From: Exobacillus caeni
GTDB taxonomy: Bacteria; Bacillota; Bacilli; Bacillales; Guptibacillaceae
DNA: 64,000 nucleotides
Assembly: GCF_005747095.1 (NCBI RefSeq)
Contig: NZ_SWLG01000005.1
Coordinates: 62,001-126,000 of the forward strand
Reading direction: 5' to 3'
The notes under the pieces were generated by a model, which saw nothing but the letters and a program-made list of their open reading frames with translations, ran no database searches and was not told the DNA's origin. Both the position numbers and the translations under genes were made by a program. Shown here piece by piece: positions 8,350 to 17,705 of the stretch. The first letter of the stretch is position 1; every line of letters starts with the position of its first letter.

Positions 8350-10152
8350 TTAAACTGCATCTAGCATATTAAATTGTGACTTAACCAATTCATAGTAGGT
8401 ATCTCCTTTGGCCATAAGCTGGTCATGAGTCCCCTGCTCAATAATTTTACCATGATCAAGAACGATAATCTTATCAGCCTCCCGGATCGTGGATAATCGA
8501 TGGGCAATCATAACTGCAGTTCGGCCTTTCAGTACAATCTGCAACGCTTTTTGAATCTTGACTTCTGTTTCCGTGTCGATACTTGCAGTAGCTTCATCAA
8601 GAATTAAGATTCTCGGATCAGCCAGAAGCGCCCTTGCAAAGGAAAGAAGTTGCCTTTCGCCGACTGACAGGACATTCCCTCTTTCTTCTACTTCTGTTTC
8701 ATACCCATTTTTTAGCCTTTTAATAAACAGGTCTGCCCCGACTGCTTCTGCAGCTTCTTTTACTTCTTCATCACTTGCTCCCGGCCTTCCAAAACGGATG
8801 TTTTCCATGATCGTTCCGGAAAAAATAAATGTATCCTGCAACACAACACTAACCTTTTGGCGAAGGCTGTCTAGTTTAATATCTTTCAAGTCGATACCAT
8901 CAATTTTTACAGAACCATCGGTTGGATCATAGAATCTGCTGATCAAGTTGGCGATCGTAGACTTACCAGATCCCGTGTGGCCAACAAGTGCGACTGTTTG
9001 GCCCGCTTCCATCGTCAAGCTTATGTTATCAAGGGCCTTGCGCTTGCTGTCATATGCAAAATCAACATTTTCAAATTCAACTTTACCATCCATCTCTTCC
9101 AGTTCAATTGCGTTGCTCTTTTCTGATACATTTGGCTTTTCATCTAAGAATTCAAAAATCCTCTCAGAAGATGCCATCGCAACAAGCAGCTGGTTGTATA
9201 CCTGACCCATTCTTGAGATCGGTTCCCAGAACATGCCAAGGTAAAAAGCGAATGTAACGAAAACTCCATAATCCATTCCATTCTGGATAAGATATACACC
9301 AAACCAGATCAAGATAGCAGTCCCGATCGCATTTGACATTTCAACAAAAGGACGGAAAATAGCACTCTTCTGGGTTGCATCTCTCCAGCTTTCAAACGTT
9401 TCCCCGTTTACACCTTCAAAAAAGCCCATATTTTCTTTTTCCTGTGTGTAAGACTGAGTAACACGAATTCCCTGAATACTTTCATTCAAGTGGGAGTTAA
9501 GCTTAGCCTGTTTAATCCGTACCATTTGCCAAGAACGCCTTATCTTCCTTCTTAACTTCGTTGAAATAAAGAACATAATAGGCAAAATAACCATTATGGC
9601 AAGTGTCAGCGGAGGGCTGAGTACGAACATGACTACCAGGATTCCTAACAGGAGGAGAACGTCCATCAAAAGATTTATTACCCCGTTTGTAAACAGCTCC
9701 TGCAGTGAGTTGACATCATTAATAATTCGAACAAGGATAGAACCTGCAGAACGATTATCAAAGAAACGGTGTGAAAGCCTCTGGATGTGTTTGAATAATC
9801 CCTGCCGAATATCATAAATGATGTATTGTCCCAGCTGGTTAGTCCATTTAATGCGGAATGTGTTAGCGATCCAAGAAAGGATATATAAACTGGCTATTCC
9901 GATTATTAATTGGATTAAAAGTGACTCGTCACGCTGCTTAATGGCATGGTCAAATAATAGAACCCCAATAAATATTGGAACGACAAGGCGTACTGCGGTC
10001 GACACAAGCATTGTGATGATCGCTTTTGGCAGCAATGTTTTACTATAAGGTTTCATATATCCCAACAGGCGGAGCATTTGTTTCCAGTTGAACTGTTTTT
10101 CAATCGCTTGATCCTGTGAATAATGAAATCTTTGTTGTGATCTTTTACTCAT
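8350..10152 (-). CDS. Heterodimeric ABC exporter subunit, canonical Walker B
   Basis: 600 aa: six-helix ABC exporter membrane domain (about 40-330) followed by a nucleotide-binding domain with Walker A GHTGSGKST, Walker B ILILDEAT with the catalytic Glu, and switch His in IAHRLST. The ABC signature is degenerate (LSVGE instead of LSGGQ). The neighbouring subunit has the reciprocal pattern, so the pair should form one active and one degenerate ATP site, as in BmrCD, LmrCD and TM287/288 multidrug exporters. The gene follows the partner by 13 bases. The substrate is unknown; lipid or drug export is likely. Confidence 0.93.
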   Translation of the reverse strand: MSKRSQQRFHYSQDQAIEKQFNWKQMLRLLGYMKPYSKTLLPKAIITMLVSTAVRLVVPIFIGVLLFDHAIKQRDESLLIQLIIGIASLYILSWIANTFRIKWTNQLGQYIIYDIRQGLFKHIQRLSHRFFDNRSAGSILVRIINDVNSLQELFTNGVINLLMDVLLLLGILVVMFVLSPPLTLAIMVILPIMFFISTKLRRKIRRSWQMVRIKQAKLNSHLNESIQGIRVTQSYTQEKENMGFFEGVNGETFESWRDATQKSAIFRPFVEMSNAIGTAILIWFGVYLIQNGMDYGVFVTFAFYLGMFWEPISRMGQVYNQLLVAMASSERIFEFLDEKPNVSEKSNAIELEEMDGKVEFENVDFAYDSKRKALDNISLTMEAGQTVALVGHTGSGKSTIANLISRFYDPTDGSVKIDGIDLKDIKLDSLRQKVSVVLQDTFIFSGTIMENIRFGRPGASDEEVKEAAEAVGADLFIKRLKNGYETEVEERGNVLSVGERQLLSFARALLADPRILILDEATASIDTETEVKIQKALQIVLKGRTAVMIAHRLSTIREADKIIVLDHGKIIEQGTHDQLMAKGDTYYELVKSQFNMLDAV

Positions 10153-10165
10153 TGTTTCACCTCAC

Positions 10166-11923
10166 TTATCCTGTTTGCCTTTGTAAAATTTTTTCTTTAT
10201 CTTGATACTGGATATCGTACACTCTTCTATACAGACCTTCATTTTTGTTAATCAATTCTTCATGGGTTCCTCGCTCTGCAATTTCACCATCTTCGAGAAC
10301 AAGGATCTCATCGGCATGTTTTAAAGAAGAAATACGATGTGCAATGATAAAAGTCGTTCTGCCTTTCATAACCTCGTTGAACGCCTTTTGGATCTTAAAC
10401 TCGGTTTCCATATCTACCGCGCTCGTTGCATCATCCAATATCAAGATGCTCGGATCTGTTAAAATGGCTCTCGCAATTGCGATACGCTGTTTTTGCCCCC
10501 CAGAGAGGCCCATTCCTCTTTCCCCTAGAACCGTTTCGTATCCATCAGGTAGCTCCATGATAAAGTCATGGGCCTGCGCTCTTTTCGCCGCCTCAACAAT
10601 TTTGTCAAATTCCACATCTGGATCTCCGTAAGCGATATTATCTCTGATCGATGAGGAGAATAAAAAAGTTTCCTGTAATACTACACCGACATTTTTCCTC
10701 AATGACTTTATTGAGTAGTCTTTAATATCTCTTCCATCAACTAAAATTTCGCCCTTCTGCGGCTCATAGAACCTCGAAATCAACTGGGTGATAGTCGTTT
10801 TCCCTGAACCAGTGGCACCCAGTAAACCGATCGTCGTTCCCTGCGGTGCGTCGAACGAGACATTTTTAAGAGCGAGATCGTCTTCGCTTGCATACTTGTG
10901 TGTCACATTCTTAAAGGTAACGTGTCCTTTGATTCTTTCTACCTCTAATGGATTTCCCACATTTTGAATATCTTCCGGTTCATCAAGTATCTCCAGAAGG
11001 CGTTCACCAGAAGCTTTTGATTGGGAGAATGTGTTTATTACGAAACCAAGGTTCATAATCGGCCAGATAATATACCAGACAAGACTGAAGAAAGCTACAA
11101 GCTCTCCCGGATTCAAATTCCCGTTAAGTACGAGGAACCCACCGTATGAAAGCAGCAGAACAACACAAATGTTTCCGATCAATTCCATTAAAGGAAAGTA
11201 TCTTGCCCAGATATCCGAAGTAGTCAAATAGTTATCGCGATAATCTTTATTGTTGTTTACGAACTTTCCAATTTCAAAATCCTCTCTGGAAAGTGACTTA
11301 ACCGTATTGATACCGCTTATATTTTCCTGTACTTTTGTATTTAATCTTCCCATTGACTTTCGGATTCCCCTAAAAGCAGGGTGAACCCTTTTGTCAAACC
11401 GATAAACGGCTACTGCAAGAAACGGCAGCATACCGAGCGTTACGAATGCAAGTGGTACTGAATAGTAAAACATAACAGCAAGACTGAATGAAACTAAAAG
11501 CAAAAAGTTAATGATCTGGGCAAACCCAAAGGATAAAAAGAAACGAAAGCCCTCTACGTCAGCTGTTAATCTTGACATCAAATCCCCGGTCTTCGCATTA
11601 TCATAATAACGAAAGGGAAGAAACTGCAGCTTTTCATAAAGGGCTTCTCTTAACTTATAAACTGCTGTTACACCAAATAAATCACCCAGGTATTGATGAA
11701 AAAACGTTGCAGTCCCTTTTACTGCCATTACGATAATAAAGCCGATCGCTAAGTATGGTACCCACTGGTAATCTTGTTTCAATATAACATCGTCAATCGT
11801 GAACTGAAGTACCATCGGGTATATTACTGTGATTCCGGAAACGAATATAAGAGAAAACACCGACCACAAAAAGTAGTTTTTATAAGGCCAATAAAACTGT
11901 TTTAACCGTTTAAACGTATCCAC
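10166..11923 (-). CDS. Heterodimeric ABC exporter subunit, degenerate Walker B
   Basis: About 585 aa, membrane domain then nucleotide-binding domain with Walker A GATGSGKTT, intact signature LSGGQ and Walker B ILILDDAT, in which Asp replaces the catalytic Glu. This is the classic non-catalytic half of a heterodimeric exporter, complementing the gene immediately downstream. I prefer the GTG at 11923, preceded by GGTGGTGGAG and giving a start just before the conserved FKRLKQFYWPYK segment, over an in-frame ATG 16 codons upstream at 11971. Confidence 0.93.
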   Translation of the reverse strand: MDTFKRLKQFYWPYKNYFLWSVFSLIFVSGITVIYPMVLQFTIDDVILKQDYQWVPYLAIGFIIVMAVKGTATFFHQYLGDLFGVTAVYKLREALYEKLQFLPFRYYDNAKTGDLMSRLTADVEGFRFFLSFGFAQIINFLLLVSFSLAVMFYYSVPLAFVTLGMLPFLAVAVYRFDKRVHPAFRGIRKSMGRLNTKVQENISGINTVKSLSREDFEIGKFVNNNKDYRDNYLTTSDIWARYFPLMELIGNICVVLLLSYGGFLVLNGNLNPGELVAFFSLVWYIIWPIMNLGFVINTFSQSKASGERLLEILDEPEDIQNVGNPLEVERIKGHVTFKNVTHKYASEDDLALKNVSFDAPQGTTIGLLGATGSGKTTITQLISRFYEPQKGEILVDGRDIKDYSIKSLRKNVGVVLQETFLFSSSIRDNIAYGDPDVEFDKIVEAAKRAQAHDFIMELPDGYETVLGERGMGLSGGQKQRIAIARAILTDPSILILDDATSAVDMETEFKIQKAFNEVMKGRTTFIIAHRISSLKHADEILVLEDGEIAERGTHEELINKNEGLYRRVYDIQYQDKEKILQRQTG

Positions 11924-12123
11924 TTCTCCACCACCTTTTTCTGACTCAATTTTTTGTATTTTTAGTGACAATATACATAATATATCGGATTACGAAATAA
12001 ATGACCAGAGATTCGGCCTAATTTTTTGAAACTTTTTATTAATGGAATATTCTCTGAAAAAACGCATAATTCGGACTTTTTTACTCAGAAAACCACCCTG
12101 TTCCAAATTCCTACTGAAACATA

Positions 12124-12158
12124 AAAGGGAGCCTGTCCAGGTTGGACAGGCTCCCTTT
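12124..12158 (-). terminator. Terminator after the peroxiredoxin gene
   Basis: Fifteen-base-pair perfect stem AAAGGGAGCCTGTCC / GGACAGGCTCCCTTT with a five-base loop, about 20 bases past the peroxiredoxin stop; T-rich on the minus strand. Confidence 0.9.
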
Positions 12159-12177
12159 ACTTTCGTTAACCAACGTA

Positions 12178-12726
12178 TTATACGTTTAGTGTTTCTTGTC
12201 CTGGCTTCCAGTTTGCCGGGCAAAGTCCACCAGTTTGAAGAGCTTGAAGCACACGTAGTGTTTCATCCACATCACGGCCAATATTATTGTGGTTTACAAC
12301 AGAATACATTAGTTCACCTTCTGGATTGATGATGAACAGACCGCGAAGGGCAACTCCCTCTTCTTCAATGAATACGCCATACTCTTTTGAAACTTTATGG
12401 TTCGTATCAGCTGCTAAAGCATATTGTAGTTCACCTAGACCATTTTCATCGCGAGAAGTATTGATCCATGCAAGGTGAGTGTGGATTGTATCAGTAGATA
12501 CACCAACTACTTCTGCATCTAAATCGTCAAACTCGTCATAACGGTCGCTTAGTGCTGTGATTTCAGTTGGGCAAACAAACGTGAAGTCCATTGGATAGAA
12601 GAAAAGAACTGTCCATTTGTCATTTTTCATATTTTCTTCGAGACTTACTTTTCCAAATTCTTTATTTGGCATTACTGCGTCCATTTCAAATCTTGGTGCT
12701 TGTTTTCCTACCATACGTTCTACCAT
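12178..12726 (-). CDS. 2-Cys peroxiredoxin (YkuU-like)
   Basis: 182 aa. The peroxidatic Cys is in FVCPTE near residue 51 and the resolving Cys in GLCPAN near the C-terminus, as in typical 2-Cys AhpC/Prx1 enzymes that reduce peroxides with thioredoxin-like partners in the cytoplasm. It is highly similar throughout to B. subtilis YkuU. The ATG at 12726 follows TTAGGAGGG; the longer reading frame starting at 12753 has no such site. In B. subtilis it also lies beside the MscS-type gene ykuT. Confidence 0.95.
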   Translation of the reverse strand: MVERMVGKQAPRFEMDAVMPNKEFGKVSLEENMKNDKWTVLFFYPMDFTFVCPTEITALSDRYDEFDDLDAEVVGVSTDTIHTHLAWINTSRDENGLGELQYALAADTNHKVSKEYGVFIEEEGVALRGLFIINPEGELMYSVVNHNNIGRDVDETLRVLQALQTGGLCPANWKPGQETLNV

Positions 12727-12810
12727 ATGTAAATCCCTCCTAAGAAAATTCATCGGCTTACGCCCTCGATTGTTATTATAAACAACCTCTACTTTTTAGT
12801 CAATATTAAA

Positions 12811-12825
12811 TTATAATTAATTTAA
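12811..12825. promoter_or_regulatory. Possible PerR-type box upstream of the peroxiredoxin gene
   Basis: TTATAATTAATTTAA differs from the PerR consensus TTATAATNATTATAA at two positions and lies about 85 bases before the peroxiredoxin start, also upstream of mscS. The surroundings are extremely A/T-rich, so a chance match is possible. Confidence 0.25.
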
Positions 12826-13024
12826 TTTAACCGGCCGTCAAAGCCCTTTTATAATATAACCACTAAGGGAACAAACTAAACGCATTATTAGTATAACGCA
12901 TGTATGAAATAGAATCGTATGTGCTGCTCAACTTGAAATGGCAATTAATATTCCGATATACTTTAAGTTGTGCTTTAACGGAGTACATAGACTGTTAATC
13001 AACATAAAAAGGGGGACAAATCCG

Positions 13025-13870
13025 TTGAACGATTGGTTGGAAAATGTGGATTGGGCCGGTATTTTTCTTGGCCTCGGAATTATAATTTTGAAGTTAATCG
13101 CTATTCTGATCGTTTATTTAATCGTAAAATCGATCGGAAAACGATTTATTGAAAGAACTTTTGCAAAAGTGGAACAAAGAGAAAACATGTCGGCTGGAAG
13201 AGCAAACACATTAATGAAACTATCATTAAGCTTGTTCTCTTATACATTGATATTTATTGTAGTTGGCATCATTTTCAGTACGCTCGGATTAAACATCGGT
13301 ACATTGATTGCCGGCGCAGGGATTGTCGGCCTTGCAATCGGCTTTGGCGCACAGGGCCTTGTGAGCGATATCGTAACGGGTTTCTTCATTCTTCTAGAGA
13401 AGCAAATGGATGTTGGCGATTACGTTACAGCTGCAGGATACGATGGTATCGTGGAAGAAGTGGGTCTTCGCACCACTCAGATTCGAGGATTTGACGGGAC
13501 TTTAAATTATATCCCAAATCGAGAAGTGGGCAGTATCAGCAACCATTCCCGTGGGAATATGCGTGCACTTGTCGATATCGGCATTTCCTATGATGATAAC
13601 ATTGACAAAGCCATCGAAGTAATCCAGAATACGTGTGATCAAATCGCTGGTTTAAACGACGCCATAGTTGATGGCCCAAATGTACTCGGAGTGCAATCTC
13701 TTGGTTCTTCGGATGTCGTTATCCGTGTACTTTGTAAAACCCGAAACATGGAACAATGGGGCGTCGAACGGCAGTTAAGAAAAGCGATCAAGGAAGCGCT
13801 TGATACAAACGGCATTGAGATTCCATATCCCCATCAAGTATACATTGAGAAAAAACAGGATTCTGTTTAA
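13025..13870 (+). CDS. Small-conductance mechanosensitive channel (MscS family, YkuT-like)
   Basis: 281 aa with three N-terminal membrane helices. The pore helix is rich in Gly/Ala (GIVGLAIGFGAQGLVSD, about residues 97-113), followed by the MscS beta domain (VGDYVTAAGYDGIVEEVGLRTTQIR). It releases osmolytes during hypo-osmotic shock. The TTG at 13025 is preceded by AAAGGGGGAC and gives an N-terminus like B. subtilis YkuT; the 29-codon extension upstream has no ribosome binding site. The gene is divergent from the peroxiredoxin. Confidence 0.93.
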   Translation: MNDWLENVDWAGIFLGLGIIILKLIAILIVYLIVKSIGKRFIERTFAKVEQRENMSAGRANTLMKLSLSLFSYTLIFIVVGIIFSTLGLNIGTLIAGAGIVGLAIGFGAQGLVSDIVTGFFILLEKQMDVGDYVTAAGYDGIVEEVGLRTTQIRGFDGTLNYIPNREVGSISNHSRGNMRALVDIGISYDDNIDKAIEVIQNTCDQIAGLNDAIVDGPNVLGVQSLGSSDVVIRVLCKTRNMEQWGVERQLRKAIKEALDTNGIEIPYPHQVYIEKKQDSV

Positions 13871-13923
13871 AAACCAAACAGCACGGGAAAACTCTCAACA
13901 AAAGCTACAAGGGAGTGAATAAC

Positions 13924-14133
13924 ATGCCATACGAAAAATTAGAAGATTTGCCAGATCGAGTGAAGGATAACCTTCCACATCATGCACAGGAAATATTCCA
14001 GGAGGCGTTTAATTCTGCCGAGGAACAATATGACCAGGAAGATACGGCATTTAAAGTTGCCTGGAGTGCTGTAGAAAATGAATATACTAAGAATGATGAC
14101 GGCGATTGGGTAAAACGAGAAGGAGAAGATTAA
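13924..14133 (+). CDS. ChaB-like small protein
   Basis: 69 aa, acidic, with the ChaB family pattern: LPDRVKDNLPHHAQEIFQEAFNSA-type N-terminal segment, a central KVAWSAVENEY helix, and a final W followed by charged residues. ChaB is annotated as a cation transport regulator, but its function is not established. The ATG at 13924 follows AAGGGAGTG. It lies 50 bases after the MscS-type gene and may be cotranscribed. Confidence 0.75.
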   Translation: MPYEKLEDLPDRVKDNLPHHAQEIFQEAFNSAEEQYDQEDTAFKVAWSAVENEYTKNDDGDWVKREGED

Positions 14134-14193
14134 TAGCGAACAGCTGGAATGGCTTTATCCATTTTCTCCACTATTAAAAATTTCAACAATGTG

Positions 14194-14319
14194 AAAAGGG
14201 GTGGCTCAAAAAACAGGTGTCAGACCCCTCCAACACTATTTCTAGAAAAACTTGTTCCAATGTTTTTCTGGACTTTGTGCTAAACGGAGGAAGTCAGACC
14301 TTTATGAGCCATCCCTTTA
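14194..14319. repeat. Nested inverted-repeat element (MITE/REP-like)
   Basis: The ends AAAAGGGGTGGCTCA (14194-14208) and TGAGCCATCCCTTTA (14305-14319) pair at 13 of 15 positions. Inside, CCTCC pairs with GGAGG, and AGAAAAAC with GTTTTTCT, giving a long stepwise hairpin. GTCAGACC also occurs twice in the same orientation. The structure suggests a dispersed intergenic repeat rather than a simple terminator, and it could also terminate the ChaB-like gene. Confidence 0.55.
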
Positions 14320-14369
14320 TTATGGAAATTTTTTATCTGTCCCCAGGAATACTTTGAGGACACATCCGG

Positions 14370-14612
14370 TTATTTTAAACGGCTTTCTACTTGCTGGCAA
14401 ATTTCATCAGCGGTCATTCCCTGGGCACTAATGACCGGACCTTTCGTCGCTACATCAGAAATCCCCATGATGTCCTGGTCTTGACCCGTAATCACACAAC
14501 AATCACAGCCATTCGCATCCTGTTCCTGTCTTAACGCAACAACATCATATCCCTTATCCTGCAGAGCCTGTACCACATCACTTAATGACTCTTCTACTCC
14601 GATTCTCGGCAT
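14370..14612 (-). CDS. UPF0180 family protein (YkuS-like)
   Basis: 80 aa. Matches the UPF0180 family: an N-terminal [10 protein letters not shown] segment, a Cys-rich centre ([18 protein letters not shown]) and the C-terminal [12 protein letters not shown] helix. Function unknown. The ATG at 14612 is eight bases after AAAGGAG; a GTG three codons upstream is too close to that site. Lies next to dapL and dapH, as ykuS does in B. subtilis. Confidence 0.88.
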   Translation of the reverse strand: MPRIGVEESLSDVVQALQDKGYDVVALRQEQDANGCDCCVITGQDQDIMGISDVATKGPVISAQGMTADEICQQVESRLK

Positions 14613-14719
14613 ATGTTCCACTCCTTTTTCTCTGTCTTTTTCGCATGATAAAACTTTTCAAATATAAGGTAACCAAAGAGGCGAAATCTTATTCTTTCAT
14701 AAAAAAACCGATTAAAGCT

Positions 14720-14751
14720 AAAAAGACTGCTGCAAATGCAACAGTCTTCTT
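14720..14751 (-). terminator. Terminator of dapH-dapL
   Basis: Stem AAGACTG / CAGTCTT (outer) with TGCA / TGCA inside and T5 following on the minus strand, directly after the dapL stop. Confidence 0.8.
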
Positions 14752-14753
14752 TA

Positions 14754-15884
14754 TCATTCGTTTATCTTCCATGTGAAATAATTCTTAAGCAAGTTTACAG
14801 CAGTTTGAAGAGCATTTTCATCCGGCATCAATCTGGATGAATGAAGACCGCTCTTAGAATGAACGCCTAACCAGAACATGAAGCCCGGTATTTCTTTTAG
14901 GAAATAGCCAAAGTCTTCTCCCGTCATCGCCTCTTTGCAATTCACGATTGAAACCTCTGGCTGCATTTCAGCAAATTCCATAAATTCCTTTGTTAAAGCG
15001 GAATCGTTAAATACCTGATAGTAGTTTGCGCCATAATCGAGGGCAGCTTCACATTCAAATCCAGTCTTGACACCATCAAGAATCGCTTCAAGCCTCTTTT
15101 TCACCTTGTTCATTGACACAGATGAAAGGGTCCTGATTGTTCCTTCGATCCTCGCCGTTTCTGCAATGATATTTTGCTTTGTTCCACCTTCAATTTTTCC
15201 GACGGTAATGACTGCAGAATCAAGCGGATCCACGTTTCTTGATACGATACTTTGCAGCTGAGTCACAAAATGGCTGGCAGCAACGACCATATCATTCGCC
15301 TGATGTGGATACGCTGCATGCCCACCCCTGCCTTTCAGATCGATAAAAAGCTCAGAAGTATTGGCGAAAAGCAAGCCTTCCTTCGTCGCTATTGTCCCCA
15401 CCGGGTATTCTGGTGCGATGTGAAGTCCCACTATAACATCGGGACGCCATTCATTAAATTCCTCACTTTCCAGCATTGGGAGAGCTCCGCCCGGTCCTTC
15501 TTCAGCAGGCTGGAAAATAAACAGTACATTTTCTTTACCGGGATTTTTGGAAAAGTGTGTGACAAGACCGAGCGCAATCGTCATATGAAAATCATGCCCA
15601 CATGCGTGCATTTTCCCTTTATGATTTGAAGAAAACTCATAACCCGTTTCTTCTTCAATCGGAAGGCCATCTATGTCTGCCCGATAGCCGAAAGTTTTTT
15701 CAGGGTCGCTTCCATTGACCTTTACTAAAATTCCTGTTTTCCAGGTTTTTATGGCTAAGTGCTCCTGTGGAAGCTTACTTATATAATCAAGTAAAAATTG
15801 CTGTGTCTTAAATTCTTCAAACCCCAGCTCAGGAATCTGATGTAGATGTCTGCGGACGGTTACTAGTTCCGAAAAATCGATCAT
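14754..15884 (-). CDS. dapL: N-acetyldiaminopimelate deacetylase
   Basis: 376 aa M20-family amidohydrolase that releases acetate from N-acetyl-LL-diaminopimelate in the acetylase branch of lysine and cell-wall diaminopimelate synthesis. Metal-binding motifs: MHACGHD near 95, the catalytic EEGPGG near 132, and [11 protein letters not shown]. The C-terminal TGEDFGYF motif carries the last metal-site residues. It lies 21 bases after dapH with an AAAGGATAC ribosome binding site, as ykuR follows ykuQ in B. subtilis. Confidence 0.93.
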   Translation of the reverse strand: MIDFSELVTVRRHLHQIPELGFEEFKTQQFLLDYISKLPQEHLAIKTWKTGILVKVNGSDPEKTFGYRADIDGLPIEEETGYEFSSNHKGKMHACGHDFHMTIALGLVTHFSKNPGKENVLFIFQPAEEGPGGALPMLESEEFNEWRPDVIVGLHIAPEYPVGTIATKEGLLFANTSELFIDLKGRGGHAAYPHQANDMVVAASHFVTQLQSIVSRNVDPLDSAVITVGKIEGGTKQNIIAETARIEGTIRTLSSVSMNKVKKRLEAILDGVKTGFECEAALDYGANYYQVFNDSALTKEFMEFAEMQPEVSIVNCKEAMTGEDFGYFLKEIPGFMFWLGVHSKSGLHSSRLMPDENALQTAVNLLKNYFTWKINE

Positions 15885-15905
15885 TTTAGTCTGTATCCTT
15901 TAATA

Positions 15906-16625
15906 TTAATCTTCTTTTAACTGGCGTAGCTCTTGTTTGATTTCTGTCTTAGAACGAGTTTTATCGTCGATTTTCTTGATCACTCTTGCAGGGGTTCCCG
16001 CGACAACCGTATTCGGTTCGACATCCTCTGTCACGATTGCTCCGGCAGCCACTACGGACCCTTTTCCAACTGTCACGCCTTCCAGTATTACAGCATTCGC
16101 ACCAACGACTACATCATCTTCAATCACTACTGGTTTTGCTGATGGCGGTTCAATAACGCCAGCTAACACAGCTCCCGCTCCAATATGGCAGTTCTTCCCT
16201 ACAGTCGCACGGCCGCCCAGTACAACGTTCATGTCGATCATCGTTCCTTCGCCGACTACAGATCCTATATTGATGCTTGCACCCATCATAATGACAGCAT
16301 TTTTGCCAATTTCCACCTGGTCGCGGATGATCGCACCCGGTTCAATTCTTGCCTGTACTCCTTTTAAATCTAATAAAGGAATAGCAGAATTTCGTCGGTC
16401 GTTTTCTACAACATAGTCTTCAATTTTCCCTTCGTTGTCTTCTAAAGCTTGTTTGATTTCCTTCCATTCACCGAAAAGGACTCCTGTATTTCCTGTTAGA
16501 AAGGATTTTGTATTTTGGCCAAAGTCAATACCTTCGAGTTCACCTTTGATATGTACTTTTACAGGTGTAGATTTTTCACTATTTTGAATGAAGCTAATAA
16601 TTTCATTTGCATCCATCATTTTCAT
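15906..16625 (-). CDS. dapH: Tetrahydrodipicolinate N-acetyltransferase
   Basis: 239 aa left-handed beta-helix acyltransferase that acetylates tetrahydrodipicolinate using acetyl-CoA. The N-terminal DapH domain (about 1-85) precedes hexapeptide repeats (about 90-200, for example [20 protein letters not shown]). The ATG at 16625 follows TGGAGG and gives the conserved [14 protein letters not shown] start; an upstream in-frame ATG (16673) does not. First gene of the dapH-dapL operon. Confidence 0.95.
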   Translation of the reverse strand: MKMMDANEIISFIQNSEKSTPVKVHIKGELEGIDFGQNTKSFLTGNTGVLFGEWKEIKQALEDNEGKIEDYVVENDRRNSAIPLLDLKGVQARIEPGAIIRDQVEIGKNAVIMMGASINIGSVVGEGTMIDMNVVLGGRATVGKNCHIGAGAVLAGVIEPPSAKPVVIEDDVVVGANAVILEGVTVGKGSVVAAGAIVTEDVEPNTVVAGTPARVIKKIDDKTRSKTEIKQELRQLKED

Positions 16626-16723
16626 TTCTTTCAACCTCCATGTTTTTATTAGTTTAGTGTAACAAAGCTTCAAAACATAATTTTATCGTATCTAATTCGA
16701 TTCGTGAAGTCCATTCATCCGTA

Positions 16724-17587
16724 TTATACTTCTTTAATTAATTCGATAAACTTGCTTACCTGTTTTAACTCAGAAGCCGTTTCATTCGACAACAGCCATG
16801 TGTCTCGTTTAATCGTACCGCCGGACTGGTCTTTTAAAGGAATTTTATAAAAGTTCGTATCGCTGTCAGTCAAGCTGATGGAAGGCAAAATCGCAAATCC
16901 AATTCCGTTTAACGCCATCTGTTTACAAGTTTCAATTTGGTCTACAACAATTGTTTTGCTCGGGGGAACAAGGAATTGGCTTTGCCACCATTCCTGGATT
17001 TCCTGGTAATATGTCGAATCGCTTTTAAACTGAATAAATGGCTTCGTTGTTGTTTGGATTTCTTCGATCGATTGAATCGTTGTATCGACCAGATAAAGTT
17101 CATCTGATAAAAGGTATTCCTTTTTCCCCTTCCATTCCGGGTTTCCCCTGATTATGCCAATATGAATCTCATCTTCATAAAGATGCTTTAATATTTCACT
17201 ACTCCAGCCCGTAATCAACGAAACCTTTACATAGGGATAGTTATCAACAAATTTTTTCAGTGCTTTTGGAAGCCAGTATTGCCCGATAATGGATGCGACA
17301 GCGAGCTTTAATGTCCCATGGACTTCTGAACTCAACGATGTAAGTTCATCCCTCACTTTTTCCTCCCGCTTTAAAGTATCCATAACAAATTCAATGATTC
17401 TTTCGCCTTCAGGTGTAACCGTTAACCCTTTTTGGGAACGAAGGAAAATTTGGACTCCCCACGCTTTTTCAATATTTTGGAGGCGCTGGCTCAAAGCTGG
17501 TTGAGAAACATATAGTTTTTCTGACGCTCTTCTCATATTACATTCTTCGGCAAGAACGGATAAGATACGAAATTCAGATAAATTCAT
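16724..17587 (-). CDS. ccpC: LysR-family regulator CcpC
   Basis: 287 aa. N-terminal winged helix-turn-helix (residues 1-60, including YVSQPALSQRLQNIEKAWG) and a LysR substrate-binding domain (about 90-287). Very close along its length to B. subtilis CcpC (YkuM), which represses citrate synthase and aconitase genes in response to citrate; the run SLITGWSSE and the FIQFKSDSTYYQEIQ segment are characteristic. It is divergent from the TauE-type gene, so the shared 118-bp interval probably contains its operator. Confidence 0.9.
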   Translation of the reverse strand: MNLSEFRILSVLAEECNMRRASEKLYVSQPALSQRLQNIEKAWGVQIFLRSQKGLTVTPEGERIIEFVMDTLKREEKVRDELTSLSSEVHGTLKLAVASIIGQYWLPKALKKFVDNYPYVKVSLITGWSSEILKHLYEDEIHIGIIRGNPEWKGKKEYLLSDELYLVDTTIQSIEEIQTTTKPFIQFKSDSTYYQEIQEWWQSQFLVPPSKTIVVDQIETCKQMALNGIGFAILPSISLTDSDTNFYKIPLKDQSGGTIKRDTWLLSNETASELKQVSKFIELIKEV

Positions 17588-17705
17588 CGCCTTCCCTCCC
17601 TCACTTCTTCCTTTTATAAGTTTTTCTTATGGATTAATATTATTATAATCTAATTTAATTATCATGGAAAACCCTGTAAAATAAAATTATCAGGAAGTAA
17701 GGCTG

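Noticed and set aside
12938-13024. N-terminal extension of the MscS gene from ATG 12938
   Set aside because: No ribosome binding site and no match to homologue starts; TTG 13025 has AAAGGGGG.
14685-14757. 22-codon hydrophobic ORF overlapping the dapL stop as ATGA
   Set aside because: It lies over the dapL terminator hairpin and has no ribosome binding site; overlap with structural DNA makes chance more likely.
15937-16416. 159-codon plus-strand ORF opposite dapH
   Set aside because: Shadow of the hexapeptide-repeat gene; Thr/Pro-rich composition reflects the antisense of GTN/GCN codons.
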